Assembly: GCA_034509425.1 (NCBI GenBank)
Contig: JAVTVJ010000662.1
Coordinates: 505,501-569,500 of the forward strand
Origin: Eopsaltria australis
Taxonomy: Eukaryota > Chordata > Aves > Passeriformes > Petroicidae
Reading direction: 5' to 3'
DNA length: 64,000 bases
A model generated the notes under the pieces. The model had not been told where the DNA came from. It saw only the letters and a program-made list of their open reading frames with translations, and did no database searches. A program made the translations under genes and the position numbers. This document shows, in pieces, positions 48,545-60,600 of the stretch. Numbering within the stretch: position 1 is the first letter of the stretch; each line of letters begins with the position of its first letter.

Positions 48545-48760
48545 CATAAAAAGAACCCAAACAAGCAAACAAAACCCCCCAAAACAAACACAAAAACCCC
48601 ACCAAAAAACCAAAACAAACAAAAAACCCCAACCAAACTCCCCAAAAAGTCGAAACAAAAAAACTGTGAACAACTCCTCAAAGGAACAAAAACAAAAAAA
48701 CTAAAAAGGCCGCCCCAAATATTAATCCCTGCCAAACACAACAACAAAAAAAAACCCCAG
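48545..48760 (+). repeat. Long A/C-rich low-complexity tract
   Basis: More than 200 bases made almost wholly of A and C on the + strand, with recurring CAAAC and AAAACCCC-like pieces. The minus-strand frames read through it as Phe/Gly/Val/Leu-rich nonsense, which explains the 67- and 101-codon frames there. Confidence 0.85.
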
Positions 48761-51700
48761 ATCTCTTAAGTAAATCTTTCCCTCCTTTCACTATTATCTA
48801 CACCCATTTCTTTCTCAAATGCTTAACATAGGCTTTATTACTTGACTAAAAGAATAATAAATACAGGCTCAGAGGAACTGACAGGAGTAAGAGATAAAAA
48901 AATTCAAGATACTAAAGTGAACATGTATTCTTTTGAAGCAATTATCTTAATTTCAGCTGAAACAAGACAGATGCTCCATTTAACAGGCATAATTTCAATA
49001 CAAAAATCAATACTTGACATTTTATCAAGAAACTGACACCACTCAATATTCTGCTATTCTGTTCCTATCAAAACAAAGTCCAATTTAAAATCTAATTTTG
49101 CATCATCTGTTTATAAGAGGAAAACAAAGATACTACTGCAGTCTGTTTTAGAATAAAACTGTTAGTTCGCACAAGGCGCTTTAAATTTTCATGTTAAAAG
49201 AATTCCTAGCTATAGATGAAAGACCAACTGATACCATAGATGATTCCCAATTGCAAAACAATGTCCCTCAGTTATGTTTCAGAATACTGAGGTTTCTTAG
49301 AAGCACTTTTTCTCAATAGCAGCCACACCAGAATATGGACAAGTTGAGGAATTGGTTGTTTCTTTAAAAGTCAACCCATTCAAACCATTCATGCAATTAA
49401 AAAGCCTAACAGTACAACAATGCAATCAATAAAGTAACTGTAAAAAGGGATAAGCTAACTTTGCTTTTACAAACTTTTAATTGTGCTCAGTTTTTGGGCA
49501 ACATCTATCTTTCTAAAGTATCAACTGTAAATGCACAAACTGTAAATGAAAGCAGACAGAATCACAGAAAGCTTTCTAAAGTGATGAAGTAAGCGAGTGC
49601 CTCATAACTTCAAAATTTGTATTTACCAGGGATAATTAATTTAATAAACCACACTTCCTGGCAGTGTGCCAAACCACGTCTTGAAGAAATACCAGAAGAG
49701 TGTATGACTACAAATGCAGTTGGTCACTGAGTTATCTGAGAAGTACATTGTGAGCAGTACTCATTAATTCATGAGAAGAGATATAGTTATGAAGCTTTGG
49801 AAGAGGAATGGAAATACCTCAGCTATTCCTTTTGTTCAAAAAAATTTTGCATTAACACTCATTTTTTAAATCAGAGGTCATATTTGTTTGTTTTGTTTGA
49901 TGTAGTTCATTGCCTATGGGTTACATTTAAAATTTGCAGTGAATAATTACATGACACATAGAAGTTTCCCAGACATGGAGAATGAAAGGGTTAACTATAA
50001 ACCTACGCTTTTAGGTGTTGCCATGTAGATTCTGCATATTAAAATCAATATTTGGCAAACATTTCCATTACAACTTCTAACACAAGTTCAAGAACTAGTG
50101 AACTTTAGCACTAATGAAGCTAAAGGTCATCTAAAAGCAACACAAACCCCACAAATGGTTCTCAGAAATTGGAGACAGAGAACAGTCTGCTCAGTCTAGG
50201 TCAATGCAAGACTGCTCATTACAGCAGTACTTTCTGAACAAAGCATCCCATTTAATTTTATTGTATCTGATTACTGCAATTTTTGGTATTTGATGGAAAA
50301 CAGTTCCAGAGAAAATTATTTCAATGCAAAAAGTAACACTGATACATACCCCATATTTTTTTCATTTCATTATCACCTTGCTTCATTGACCTAATTTCAC
50401 CACTGTTCAAAAAGGCCCTTAAGAGTAGTTCTGTTTTCCTCATAAATCAAACCAACCAACCCTTTGATCTTTTGACACCTTCTTCTTAGTTCCTGTGAGT
50501 CCATCAACAACTTTTCATAACAGGTACCTTGAAATGCCTGCAATTCAAACAAATGCAAATGTAGTCCAGGACAAAGAAGTGTTTATAAAACAGGAAAGAA
50601 ACCCTTTTTCTTTCCTCCCCTTTCTTGGTCCCTAGAATATTTTTGCATACAGTTGGAATTAATCTTTTTCCATTATTACCTCAAACTCAGATCTTACAGA
50701 TTTTCCTAGTTCTTTAATAGTTTTCAGGTTTCTTAGACCCATTTTCTTTTCAGTTTCAACTGCATAGGTGCATAGTATTTAATAACGTATTTCAAGATAA
50801 AACTCAATCAGTTTCTTCTTCTTACTTAATTTGGGAGGTTTAATGTTGAACGAGGGAAGATACTATGATGTCTATATCTGATGATATTTTCTTCAGAGAT
50901 TTCTGCCCTGAAAAATCATATATTAGTTTTTCTGCATGCCAATTATGGTCAAACTACTTTTTTTTCACATGTCCAATCAATCAAAATTAAGACTGTGTTT
51001 TTTTGTGAGACTTAAAATACATCTCAAAAGCTACCAATGTAACAAACAATCACATTATTATAAATACTAAATATCATAAAAACTGCAACACACAACCATT
51101 TGCTTTTACAATGTTTTCCAGAAAATAGACATGTTTAAAAATGTAGCTATTCACATATTTAAACAGCTATCAATCTTATGCTGGAACGAACCAATGTGTA
51201 GGTGGTGAATCTTCCAGCTGAGCTGCACAAAAACATTAGTACACAGAGAAATAAGTGAAAGGGAGCCAAAATATCTCCCCTCTACAGGCAGAAACTCATT
51301 TAAGCATATGAAAAAACACAGTCATTAGGGAAACTACTTTATCTTCTGTTTCTGAAAGGATATAATAAATAACAGAAACAACTACAGTGTGGGCCATGTT
51401 CAGGAAATCTGTGAGGTCTCTTGGACCACACACTCCCTCCACAAAGTCACACATACTAGTGATGAAGCAACTCACCCACCCAGGGCAATGCTCAGATCAC
51501 TTACATATGGCTGGGAAAGGAGAGAGAGACATTCACCAAATGGTTACCAGCACCAAGAGCTACCACCATTGCCAGACTCCACGCCAGCTATCCCAGTGGC
51601 ATTTGAGGACGCAGGAATAGCTCCAGGCCTCTTCACAGGCTTGAACTTCCCAATAATCCAATGCAACAGGAGAAACAAAATGATTTTTAGACCAAGTTTT

Positions 51701-52109
51701 CTGTTGGCTGCTTAATTTACTTTTTACAGCTTTGAGACACAAAAGCCCTCAGAACTACAAAGGTCTCTGAGCCACAGACAGCAACCACAAAAGTGGGTAT
51801 GGATGATATTGTGCCAGCCAACAACACAAAGGAAACCTACATGCAAAGGAAAAGGAAAACCAACTATTTCCTGATCATGTTAAACTACAGAAGAAGGAAT
51901 ATGAAATTTTTCATTCAACAGCTGCTTCTCCCACAGCTAGCTGACAGGTTAGGTATGTCTGCCCTTCCCAAAAAACAAACATGCCCTATCTTCAAAATAA
52001 GATGGATTACATAGGAGCCACACAAAAACTTGACTCTCAACAGATCCATAATCCAGGGGGATGGACCAACTACTGAATCATTTATTCCACTGTGAGGGCA
52101 TGTGAACTT

Positions 52110-52149
52110 CAAAGAAAAAAGGACGAAAAAAAAGCGAGAAAAAAAAAAT
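52110..52149 (+). repeat. Purine-rich A-run tract
   Basis: A/G-only low-complexity sequence with runs of 6 to 10 A separated by short G-containing pieces. Confidence 0.7.
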
Positions 52150-55100
52150 CAAGTCCCTGCAGCATAGACAACTTTATGCTGACTATAGCCATATATAGTA
52201 GTTTTCTGCTTTAAATCTTTATCTGAAAATACATGCATATAAATAAAAACAACTAAAATAAATTTTGCATGCAAAAATTAAGATTCAAAGCTTAAAATCA
52301 GCCTCTACTCATTGTCCTACTAAGGACAATGCTGAGCAGCAACGTTCATTCCTCTCTTGGTTCACAGATGAAGCATATTACTACATTGTTAAACTATTAA
52401 TGGAGAAACAGCATGCACATGCTAAAACAACAGAAACACACAATTTGTCCTGGTTAAATTCAGAGCTATGAGGACATATAACTCATCCAGAATTAAATGA
52501 TTAATTTAGAGTTATATGCAAAACCAGAAGAGTGGTGTACAGCAAAGAGACTTTATCAAGTTGCCATTTGTGAGCAGTAGACAGAAGAGGTAGGTGGACT
52601 TATTTATTGCTCTTTAAACAGGACACAAGCTTCACTGCAAGCACACAGACTACTTCTATCATCAAGTAATGAGATAAATGCAAATTGAGAGATACACTCT
52701 TTGCTTCTCTCAAGCAAAATCAAGATGTCTGTGGCTATCCACAGACAACAGAATGCTCCCTGTCCTGAGCAAGGGAGCTCACAAAGAGGAATCACTGAGG
52801 TGAGAGATCTGCAGGTTTTACCAGGAGAAGCCCAGATTTTGGAATTTGTCTGTTGAGCCCTGACATCCACCCTTGCACTGTCACTTGGATGTTCTGCCGT
52901 CTCCTCTCTTTAGGACTACAGTGCCCTATGCAATGGACTCCTCAAGATGTCTGTATATTAAGCCCTATTAAATGCTTATTTGTTCCTATTTAATATAATG
53001 CATTTTTTGTTATTTTTACAAATTACAGTTCCTTTAGAAAAAACAAATGTTTGACCATACCTGCTTCCTCTTTATATAGGAAGATACATAGTGATGTTCC
53101 AAGCTTCTGAGGCTATGTAGAAAACCACAGGAAACAAACTAAAAACAGGCCCCTGCTTTCTAAAAAAGAAATTTCATATTTCTGAGAATCTGACTGAGGA
53201 AGGCCACATAATGGTCTAAGTCAGTCCACAAAAAGTAAGTAGCAGATAATTTTGTTTCCCCCCAGACTGCAAACCACTTCACAATACACTGGAACTGTAA
53301 ATGCTCATTCCTCAATTATCAGATCAACTTCCTCCTATGAGTCCTAACATCTGAAGACCTTTGGAGAAAACATGGAGTATATTACACTTTTGCAAAGATG
53401 TCTATACATATACTGCTCTCTTCAGCTGATAAATGATGTCTCAGACCAGACAGACACAAGTCTGATATACTGGACTTTAATTAACCAGTGCTTTTTAACA
53501 GCATTTTACATTATCAGATACAGAAGAACACAATAGTGTTCTGATAGCACTAATATTGATCGATGTCTTTGTTCAGTCCTTCCAGTAAAGGAAGTACATT
53601 GGAAAGAGAGATATTTGCTTTTCAAATTATTTGATTTGTTTAACTCAAAGCTGAACTTTTCATCCACACTGGAAAAAAAATTACTCAATGAATATCTGAA
53701 TATCAATGAGCAATCAATCGTGATAGCTACCTAGATACAATTACAAAGATTATTTTATTATTTACTGTTTCACAGATCACATCTAAAGTATGAGCCTCTT
53801 GGATACATTCCCTGAATCTCTGTCAAAGAACCTTGCAACATTCTTCAGCTAAAAGACAGTCATATCTAAAGAGTAGCTTCATGTTACCTGGCACACTTGT
53901 AAGTATAATCAGTTAAAGACAGCTGAATCTTCCTCTGTCCATACAGGAGAGGTGTTTTAGTCCAACAGAGGAGGTGGAAAACTTTACTGCCTAAACAGAA
54001 TAGTTTCCTTTATCAATTCCAAAATACCCAGCTGTGATGCTGTTGACTGTGACTAATTGGCACAGCTTTAATAATCCTTCAGAGAAGAGAATTCTATTTG
54101 CTATATGCAAATACACCATCAGTTCAAATATTTGCAGGTATCAAATGATGATATTTGAACAAAAGAATCCCTCTAGAATTTTCTACAGTCTATTCTTAAA
54201 ATATTCACAAAACAACTTTGCTGCACTGACATTAATTAATGTTCACTCAGCGTGCAGAGATCAAAGTAGTTACTATATACAAACATCCCAACAATAACAA
54301 AACAGCACTCACAATTATTTACAACAAACTTCAACAATCTCACCTACACAAACCGAAATGTTGCCTTTCCATTCCCACCTCCAAAGCCACACACTTCAAA
54401 TAAAGCCCACTCTGGTATGTGAAGCAAAGTGTATGTAGTTTAAGTATGATTAATTTACCCCAAGAGCAGGTGTAGTTACAGACTACAAAATCTCAGGAAG
54501 AAACTTCCTAATATCTGCAAGATCAACCCAGACTCCACTGCAGTAGCACAGGATAAATCTGGGAACTCAACCACCAGTAACACAGAACAACCTGGTATGA
54601 AACACTTTCACTGCCACTATGAGCACTGCACAGGCTTTCCACCTCCTGGCAAAATTGCTTTTCCTCATGCCCCAAACCACTGAGAGGAGGAACATAAAAT
54701 TGTTTATTTAGTATTACAAGAATAGAGGAAACATTTATGGGGTAAAACATGAAGCAGCCTACAGATAGAGTGTGGAGGGAAAAGCACTGTTAATTTAACC
54801 TCCACACTCACTTTGGAAAACCCAGCCAAAATGTGTTAAACATATTCATACATGACAGAAAAGTAAAGAAGGCATGCGCAACACATGGCTGTGTCTTCAT
54901 TAATGTCAAATTACCATTTGGTACATTATCATTTTGTATGATCACTATGCAATACAAATTTATGCCCAAGCAAGTGCAGACACAAGCACATTTCTGTCAA
55001 GTTTGCCTGAGTGCAGGATGCTGCATTCAAGCCGACTTCACATCTGCTGAAAAAGTACAAACAGTATCTGTTTAGGTAGTCAGAGAGATGAACACTATTT

Positions 55101-56724
55101 AACAGAGCTAGAAAACCGACTAGTATAAGGTTAACAATAAAACTGGGGATGAAAAGTTATATTTACATGAGACATTTGCAATGTGTGGTTATGGTTTTTG
55201 ATCAGCTTACAAATGCCCTAAAGATGTACCATAGAACCAACAATCTAAATCAAGCTGGTAAATCAGTGCCTGTATGGTAAAGATTAACACAGCATCCTCC
55301 TCCCTCTATACAGCTCTGTCCCCATCAGAGACCTGAACGCTTTCTGTCTTTGCTCTAACTCTGCAGGGAATCTCATGTAGCAAGTGTTCATGTAAGCAGT
55401 TAAAATGTATCTACAGTAGAAGGGAGATGGGCAAAAACACAAGAAACTTTCATATTAAATACAATTTCACACACACGTAGGAGAAAACAGATCAGAAAAG
55501 CCAAGTTAGGATTACAGACATAGCTGCTTAGATTGCCTAAATGAGACAATATGTATTATCTCATCTGGCAGTTTAGCATGACTGAAATGAAACATAATTT
55601 GCAGTTGACGCCAACTGGCAGGAGACAAATGTTCATGGTAATCTTTGTGTTTTATTAAGAAAGTACTTCTGTCTTAAATTATACAGAAAATTGATTGGAG
55701 GCTTTTGGTCTAAAAAGTACAAGGGTTGCAGATGCTACCCTGAGCTGTTAACTCATAGAAAAATGTGCATTGAGTTTTTACAATTTAAAAGGACAAATCT
55801 AAAATTATGCCAGGTCAAATCTCCTACCCAGTACCTCTGTCTCCAAGAGCAGCCAAAAGCAGATGTCTGGGGAAGAGCATGAGAATAGTGTAATCGTTTA
55901 GTCATACTTTCCCCAAATATGCTTGTCTCCAATAATTTGCAGCTCCGGGACTTCCAAAGCCAGGGGTCATGCTTATGTATTTAATAATCCCTTACAGACT
56001 CTTTTTTTCCATTAATTTTGTCCAGTTTCTCTTCGAATTGGTATAAATTTTCAGTATCCACAACATCCTGTGGAGTTACACAACTTAATATATGTGCATG
56101 ACAAAATTCCTCTTTTTGCTGTTCCAAACCCAACACCTGCTAGTTTCATTTTCATGCTCATTAGTTCTTGTACTGGGAGAGAACATGAACAACTTATCCC
56201 TAAGCCCCTCACCACGCTGTTCATGTTTTTATGAAAGTATCATCACATACCAGTTGTCTCTTCTCACCCATTTAACCATTGAAAGAGAGTCACAGTGCTT
56301 AAAAGATCGCCATCATGTCAGTAAGTATGAAAAGGACCCCATTCTGTTTTATTCCACATCATTAGAGCCTCAAGACAAATATATTCTTAACTGGACAAAC
56401 AAAATAGATGTGAAGTAATGAAAGGTAACCCAAGGGAAAGCCACAAAAATAACTAGTGTGCAAAACCCAGCACCTGTGAGGTGAAGAATAGCAGGCTGTA
56501 ATAGCTAACAAAACACAATATACAAGAAATAATTACTTGCTTTGTTCTAGACAGATATAAGATGAGCAACTGTAGTATTAAATTACCACAGGAAAAGTGT
56601 GAACTGGATAACACACAAATAAAATTTTCACATGCCATGACAATATAAGGAAGACCACTGAGGTCCTTAGAACAAGTCACAGATAACAGATACAGATGAT
56701 CCTAATCTGAGGCAGAAGAATGGG

Positions 56725-56775
56725 GTAGGTGACACCACAAGGTCTTTTCTAGTCCTACCTTTCCATGACCTTCTT
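56725..56775 (+). mobile_element. Possible worn CR1 3' scrap
   Basis: The piece reading GGTGACACCACAAGGTC, then a CTAGTCCTACCTTTCCATGAC block, resembles the last 50 bases of a CR1 copy, where a GACC...AAGGTC block precedes TTCCAACC and the tail. No upstream CR1 sequence is preserved, so similarity by chance is possible. Confidence 0.3.
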
Positions 56776-57679
56776 GGGATGTAAGGCAGAATCTCTTCTT
56801 CTCAATGATTTAACAATAACAAAATAAAAAAGGGGGGGTTAAAGGGAGATACAGGGTTGATTGCCCTGGGAAAAAAATAAGTTACAACCCACTCATAAAT
56901 AAATTATGTTTAATATTATTACCCAACTCCAAGGAGCCTGTGGAAAGAACGAGAGATCACCAGCCAACAGCTGGAGACGTTGTAGAAAATCTGGACTTCT
57001 CTTCTCTGACCTTGCCTGGACATTCTTTAAATCTGGTTGGGAAGCAGAGGCATACGATGCAGGGTACAGTGCACATGAGTATGTGAGACAGTCCCAATAC
57101 ACCCTTAAGGATTGTTTATCTACTGTGCAATGCACGCAATGAGCAACAGAAAAATAAGATAAACTAATGATACAGGCTGGTCAAGCACCAAAAACTTAGA
57201 ATATTCCTAAAGCTCTCTTTTTAGACTGGACTTTCACTCTTTCATGTTAACATGTACCATTCTTGCAGTAACCAAACTCAGGAAAGGATGGATATTTTTG
57301 TCCTCCAAATTCAGCTGCAATAAAAGGCAAGCTCTAATTCAAGCTGTCAGGGCTGTCATGGAATATGGTCTGGGCCACTTAAATGTAAAGATTGGTTGAA
57401 GGTTATTGCACTGATTTTATGTAGTCATGATCATGACTAATAATTGAATAAACATGTATGCACAATACAAACCTCATGCACATTTCTGCAAGCTGGATAC
57501 CTCTGCAACTGATCTACCATCTCAGCAGCGCAATCAGCTGGGCAGTCCATGGAATGTCATGGACTATGCCTATTAGTAGCTTTAAAAGCCCCTAAAACAG
57601 AGAAAAACGAGACCTTTGTCAACTGCTCAAAGGTAAACCATACCAGAGAAAAACTAGCAGAAGAAAAATCAATGCACTG

Positions 57680-57696
57680 AGAGAGAGAGAGAGACA
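57680..57696 (+). repeat. (GA)n microsatellite
   Basis: About seven GA repeats in otherwise ordinary AT-rich DNA. Confidence 0.8.
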
Positions 57697-60600
57697 AAGT
57701 GAAGAGATGTAAGAATGAACGAAACTTTTCCTATTACGCAAAATTTGTCCCATCACTTTTTGCTAACTTAGAACAATTTTCTAAGAGCACAGAAGCATAT
57801 CCACAAATATGACTGAATGTAAAAACTACTATTTCCAACATGCAAAATAAAAGAATACATTGCCATTTTTGAACTAGAACTTACATTTAAAATTTTCTTG
57901 TAAACTTTATACTACTTAGACCTGCCTGTGCAGATGACATTCAGGTTTTATCAGATGGCTACTCTGAAATAGAGTTGTAATTGTCAAAATTGTCATGATG
58001 ACCATGTATACCTACTGCCTTATTTTCTGAAATAGTTTCATAGAAGGCTGCAAGAACTTGAGTACCTGCACAAGATATTCTCCAATATTTATATTTCAAG
58101 CGTAATACAGTACATATTATTCATCAGTACTAAACAGTTGTGCAGAAAGATTCTGCCATTCTTTCCACACAAAGAACTCTGCCAAGACATTCTGTACAAA
58201 TATTGCTTTAGTTGTTATGACTGCCACTCTCCCTCATGGGGATGGGGAAGAGAATCAGAAGAGAGAAAAAGATAAAGCTTATGGGTTAGATACAGACACT
58301 GTAATAGGTAAAGCAAAAGCAATACACATAAGCAAAGCGAAACAGGGAATTCAATCAATGCTTCACATGAGCAGGCCAGTGTTCATCCAGTAGAGTAGGG
58401 CTCCATCACAGGTAACAGTGACTTGTAAAGACAAATGCCATCACTGCAATCCCCTTCATTTTCTTATTCCCCCAGCTTTATTGCTGAGCACAATTCTATT
58501 TGGTGTGAAACATCCCTGTGGTCAGTTGTGGTCAGCTATCCTGACTGCATCTTCTTCCAACTTCTTGTTCAGCCCACTCTACTCACTATCAGAATGTGAG
58601 AAGCTGAAAAGTCCTTGACTTAGTATGACTACAGCTCAGCAACAACAAAAACATCAGTGTGTTATCAACATTAGTCTCATACTAAACTCAAAACATAGGA
58701 CTATACCAGCTATTATGAAGGAAAATAACTAACTCAGCTGAAACCAGAACATCAGTAAACTCCTAATATCTGGCAGAATATGTACTCTTATCTGCAGCAC
58801 TTTCTCTTCTACAGGTACTTAAACTGCAGGAACAGTAACTGTATTTACAACACTGTGTATGTATATGACTTATTAAACATTAAATAAAAAAACCCACCCC
58901 TTTATATGAAAGTGTTTTGGTGCAGCCTTCCTTCCACAAACTTCTATTTGCAGATGACGTACTGAAGTAATATCCACCAGCTAAGAGACAAGAGTGCATA
59001 ATCATTAAAGTCAAATGTGTCTACCAATATATAATACTGGTGCAATATCACCACCACACACTTTAGTGGTGAGGTCAGGCTTAGACAAACGAAAGTTCAA
59101 TGAAAAGTCTGAAAAACCTGTTTACAATGGTCCCAGACACAAGGCTTGCAAGCTGCAATTCACTGACCTATGTAAACTGATTTGGCTTTCAGATAATCTC
59201 CCAGTGAATACTATTGCAAAATCTATAAACACAGATGGCACCAACTGGCACCCTATCTGCAATCTCAGCAGAAGATCAAATAAATACAGAGACTGAATTT
59301 ATCTTCCCACATCACACGTGATTCCTTCCAAACAGGTTTAAGGAAATATGCTTGAAAGCTGAACCAAGGAAGTTCTGTCACAGATACCCAAAGTCTCAAC
59401 CACCCTAAAGAGTCACATGGCTCAAATAAAGCAGATTTTAAAACTGTATCACTTTTGATAAAGTACTGAAACATTTAGTTCAGACTAGGCTCTGGTGGTT
59501 GTTGCTACAGTTGCCATATTAAGCATTTCTATTAGCAGTAAACTCACAGGGTTTTCTCCTAAAGTACCCTTACAGAAAAACCTACTTTGGATCAGAAGGA
59601 ATGAAAAGGTTGACAACCTACAGCCAAACTTGAAGGTAAGTATCAGTTGCACTATTAAAACATAGTATATTATTTTATCTACAAAACTTACTGCTATTAA
59701 TCTGGAACAGAATGACAGCATTGATACTTATTGCTGAATTGTCAGAAATTAGGTGCAAGAAGGTATACAAAGTATGCAGCATCAGGCGCCAGCAAGCATG
59801 ACGATCACTTAGTGAACTCTAAAGCTACTACTGTATGTGCAATTATAATCCAAGACATATTCATCAGTAAGATGTTAGATACCACATAGAAACATTGGTC
59901 CAAAAATACCTTCACCATCTTTAAGATGGCAGTATTAAGACAAAGAAATTTGAAATAGAGCAGTAACACCAATGACAAAGGAGACTGTAAAACTGCTTCA
60001 GCAATATTGCTTCATTGCTTGTTTCTCAGTACTAGAAGCTGTTATAAGAGGAGAAAAATCAGCTAAAATAAACGTTCCTTGTGTATCTGGGTTCATGTAT
60101 TATAGTACTCTCACTGGCTGCAACACAAAATTATGCTTTCTCCAAGACATTTTTTTTCTCTTTTTATAGTATTTCATTCTCATGGTTTATCATTTAGTTC
60201 CTGTGTTTCCACCATGGGCTTTGGAGAAACCTGTAAAGAAACCCCAACCAACAACATCTAAACCAAAATACGTAAGAAATATTTTAGGGAACAAATCGCT
60301 GCAGCATCCCTCTCGTGCAGCAATGTCTTAAATATTCTGGGTTCTCCTTTGAAGGGCCTACATCTAACTTTACTATAGAGCTCCAAGCTGAAAAAGACAG
60401 TATGATTATGAGAACCAGAAGACAAGAACTGGAGAAATTAATCTTTAGCAACAGACCATGCTTTTTTGGTTTTTTGTTTGATTTCTTAAATTACATTAAT
60501 GAATCAGAAACTGGAACCTATTGATTATATGAACAGCACAATGGTCTCTAAATATCTTTTGCTGTGATTTATTTATACTCTGTCATGGATACTGTAACTG

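Noticed and set aside
48368..48747. Minus-strand frames rich in Phe, Gly, Val and Leu
   Set aside because: They are produced by an A/C-only low-complexity tract on the + strand. A membrane-protein reading would be spurious.
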